Shown here piece by piece: positions 51,892-53,814 of a stretch of DNA of 53,814 nucleotides. The notes beneath the pieces were generated by a model. It worked only from the letters and a program-made list of their open reading frames with translations, had not been told where the DNA came from and did not search any database. Location of the stretch: NCBI GenBank assembly GCA_947630505.1, contig CANRHV010000012.1:1-53814 (forward strand), read 5' to 3'. The first letter of the stretch is position 1, and every line of letters begins with the position of its first letter. Source of the DNA: an uncultured Monoglobus sp. GTDB taxonomy: Bacteria; Bacillota; Clostridia; Monoglobales; Monoglobaceae. Position numbers and translations under genes: made by a program.

Positions 51892-51911
51892 TACCTAAAA
51901 ATTTTTAGGTA
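51892..51911. promoter_or_regulatory. Perfect 20-bp palindrome upstream of the toxin-antitoxin promoter
   Basis: TACCTAAAAATTTTTAGGTA, ending 8 bases before the -35 box (minus orientation). It is a likely site for the antitoxin or antitoxin-toxin complex. Confidence 0.55.
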
Positions 51912-51940
51912 TTAAATACTTAAATGAGTTTTCACGCAAA

Positions 51941-51968
51941 AAAAGAGCCGCAGCGCGGCTCTTTTGGT
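51941..51968. terminator. Terminator of the EF-G-like gene
   Basis: GAGCCGC (51945-51951) and GCGGCTC (51955-51961) are extended by A4/T4, with T-rich sequence on the minus strand. It lies 15 bases beyond the stop codon of the EF-G-like gene. Confidence 0.85.
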
Positions 51969-51975
51969 TTTTTTA

Positions 51976-53814
51976 TTATTTGCCGGAATCGGCTATGATC
52001 TTCTCGACTACGTTCTGAGGAGCTTCCTGATAACGCTCGAACTCAAATTCGAAGTCGCCTCTGGCCTGGGTCATTGAGCGCAGGTCGGACGCATAGGTGT
52101 GCATCTCCGCCATGGGGATCTCGCCCTCTATCATCGTCATGCCTCCGCCGATAGGCTCCATGCCCAGCATCTGGCCGCGGCGCTTGTTGATGTCGCCGAT
52201 GATGTCGCCGGTGTAGTTGTCGGGCGCGTAAACCTTCAGATGTCCGATAGGTTCAAGTATTGCGGGCGAAGCCTGGGGCATACCCGCCTTGTAAGCCAGC
52301 GAAGCCGCCGTCTTGAACGCCATTTCGGACGAGTCGACCTCGTGGTACGAGCCGTCTACCAGCGTGGCCTTGAGGCCGACCATGGGATAACCGGCCAGAA
52401 TACCGTGCTTCATCGCTTCCTGCAGGCCTTTTTCGACCGCCGGGAAATAGCCCTTGGGAACGCTGCCGCCAAAGATCTTCTCCTCGAACGTCAGGCCTTC
52501 CTCAGTGGAGGGCTCAAACTCGATCCAAACGTGGCCGTACTGGCCGTGTCCGCCCGACTGCTTCTTGTGCTTGCCCTCTACCTTTACCTTCTTGCGGATC
52601 GTCTCGCGGTAGGGAACCTTGGGCGTCTCAAACGAAATGTCAACGCCGAACTTGTTCTTAAGCTTTGAAACGATAACGTCAATATGCTGGTCGCCGAGAC
52701 CCTTGAGCAGCTGCTGGCGCGTCTCTTTGTTGGTTTCAAACGCGAAAGTCTGATCCTCGTCCATCAGCTTTATGAGGCCCTGAGCGATCTTGTCCTCGTC
52801 GCCCTTCTTCTGGGATACGACCGCCAGCTCCATGTTGGGCTTTGAGAATTTGATTCCGTCAAGCATGCAGGGATTGCCAACGCGGCTCAGCGTGTCGCCG
52901 GTCTTGGTCTTTGAAAGCTTGGTGACCGTTCCGATGTCGCCCGCGTTGAGCTGAGCGATCTCGGTCTGCTTTTTGCCCTGCATGGTGTATATCTTGCCTA
53001 TCTTCTCGTTGCAGTCGCGGTTTAAGTTATAAACCGTGGTGTCGGGCGTCATAACGCCCGAGAATACCTTGAAGTATGACAGCTTGCCCACATACGGGTC
53101 GGCGACTGTCTTGAATACCAGCGCGCTCAGCGTGTCGCCCGAATCTACCTTAAGCTCGATAACCTTGTCGCCGGGGCCTTTGGCGCTGATGTTCTCAGCC
53201 TTGTCGTTGGGAGCCGGGAAGTAAGCGTTGATCGCGTTAAGCAGCGAGGGGATGCCCAAATTCTTGGTCGCGCTTCCGCAGAGGACCGGAACGATGTCGC
53301 CCTCGGCCACGCCGGTGCGCAGCGCGGAATACATCTCGGGCAGAGTGAACTCCTCGCCCTCAAAATATTTCTCCATAAGCTCTTCCGACTGCTCGGCGAC
53401 CGCCTCTTTGATCATCTCGCGGTTTTCCTCGAGCTCGTCCTCTATGCCCGCGGGCATCTCGCCCGTGATCGTGCGGTTACCGTCAAAAATTCTGGCCTCC
53501 TGCTCAACCACGTTAACAAAGCCCGTGATCTTGTCGCCTTCCTTTATGGGAAGCTGGAAGGGCGCTATCTTCTTGCCGTACTTATCCTTGAGCTGCTGCA
53601 GGACCTTCTGATAATCAACGCGGTCGTCGTCGACCTTGTTGATGAATATCATCTTGGGAATGCCGTAATCCTCGCAGTATTTCCAAGCCTTCTCGGCGCC
53701 TACCGAAAGGCCGGCCTCGCCGGAGATTACGATGATCGCCGCGTCGGTAACGCGCAGGACCTGCTGCACCTCGCCCACAAAGTCAAAATATCCGGGCGTG
53801 TCGAGAATATTCAG
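51976..53814 (-). CDS. EF-G-like translation GTPase (FusA2 type), 5' end outside the window
   Basis: The last 612 codons of an elongation-factor-G-like GTPase; the frame is open to the window edge, so the real start is beyond it. LNILDTPGYFDFVGEV is the G3 region, with Tyr where classical EF-G has the catalytic His (DTPGHVDF). INKVDDD is G4. Domains II-V follow, including KKQSGGHGQYGHVWIEFEP and GKLSYFKVFSGV. These features suit the FusA2/EF-G-like branch rather than the canonical translocase. A terminator lies directly downstream. Confidence 0.9.
   Translation of the reverse strand: MNILDTPGYFDFVGEVQQVLRVTDAAIIVISGEAGLSVGAEKAWKYCEDYGIPKMIFINKVDDDRVDYQKVLQQLKDKYGKKIAPFQLPIKEGDKITGFVNVVEQEARIFDGNRTITGEMPAGIEDELEENREMIKEAVAEQSEELMEKYFEGEEFTLPEMYSALRTGVAEGDIVPVLCGSATKNLGIPSLLNAINAYFPAPNDKAENISAKGPGDKVIELKVDSGDTLSALVFKTVADPYVGKLSYFKVFSGVMTPDTTVYNLNRDCNEKIGKIYTMQGKKQTEIAQLNAGDIGTVTKLSKTKTGDTLSRVGNPCMLDGIKFSKPNMELAVVSQKKGDEDKIAQGLIKLMDEDQTFAFETNKETRQQLLKGLGDQHIDVIVSKLKNKFGVDISFETPKVPYRETIRKKVKVEGKHKKQSGGHGQYGHVWIEFEPSTEEGLTFEEKIFGGSVPKGYFPAVEKGLQEAMKHGILAGYPMVGLKATLVDGSYHEVDSSEMAFKTAASLAYKAGMPQASPAILEPIGHLKVYAPDNYTGDIIGDINKRRGQMLGMEPIGGGMTMIEGEIPMAEMHTYASDLRSMTQARGDFEFEFERYQEAPQNVVEKIIADSGK

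Noticed and set aside
53778-53778. GTG at 53778 as the start of the EF-G-like gene
   Set aside because: It lies inside the G3 motif (DTPGYFDFVGEV) and the frame is open to the window end, so the gene begins outside.
1-53814. tRNA, rRNA, tmRNA, RNase P or SRP RNA genes
   Set aside because: No GTTCRANYC-type T loops with acceptor stems and no recognisable conserved cores were seen in intergenic regions; a covariance-model scan would settle it.

Overview
The window looks like a chromosomal piece of a low-to-moderate GC Gram-positive bacterium of the class Clostridia, probably a gut or rumen pectin degrader. The evidence is strong AGGAGG-type ribosome binding sites, the sepF-ylmH-divIVA-lspA-rluD and miaB-ricA-mutS-mutL-miaA gene orders, a Gx transporter next to a NusG-domain-II protein, and large secreted pectate lyases with Pro/Thr/Glu linkers. 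No rRNA or tRNA gene was recognised. The species cannot be named from this sequence.

Layout. 1-640: RelB/YafQ toxin-antitoxin pair. 744-3041: secreted family-9 pectate lyase. 3103-6391 (minus): asd-dapA-dapB plus a stand-alone pair of aspartokinase-type ACT domains, a lysine/diaminopimelate operon. 6654-8465: rpsT, a nitroreductase and a lipoprotein. 8548-14868 (minus): a 2106-residue secreted surface protein built from about eleven N-terminal repeats, a recently duplicated 195-residue module, Ig-like, chitobiase-C-like and cohesin-like domains. 15054-16696: palindromic MITE-like elements on both sides of galE. 16717-20787 (minus): BlaI repressor, M56/BlaR1-like membrane protease and a secreted WG-repeat protein under one BlaI-type operator-promoter. 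21174-23299: a sirtuin and a MocR-type regulator that has lost its PLP lysine. 23331-23739: a short hydrophobic peptide gene facing a consensus antisense promoter, with a shared terminator; this is the best candidate for an undescribed system (type I toxin-antitoxin-like). 23856-29421: two tandem family-1 pectate lyases. 29477-34824 (minus): hlyD-like, yggS, sepF, ylmH, divIVA, lspA, rluD. 35058-45008 (minus): pncB, prs, miaB, ricA, mutS, mutL, miaA. 45253-46859: NusG-domain-II protein, Gx transporter, repeat-containing exported protein. 46972-49057: OmpR-type two-component system. 49172-49470: third palindromic repeat region. 49547-50950: AT-rich exported protein with a copper amine oxidase N-like tail. 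51107-51825 (minus): Phd/RelE-type toxin-antitoxin pair. 51976-53814 (minus): EF-G-like GTPase, cut by the window end.

How parts fit. Three pectate lyases and the giant surface protein share a similar C-terminal beta module, so they may be exported or attached by the same route. The two long minus-strand operons are ordinary housekeeping (division, envelope, tRNA modification, mismatch repair, NAD/PRPP supply). The accessory content is concentrated in the toxin-antitoxin loci, the BlaI/M56/WG operon, the sirtuin/MocR pair, the small peptide locus and the palindromic repeats.
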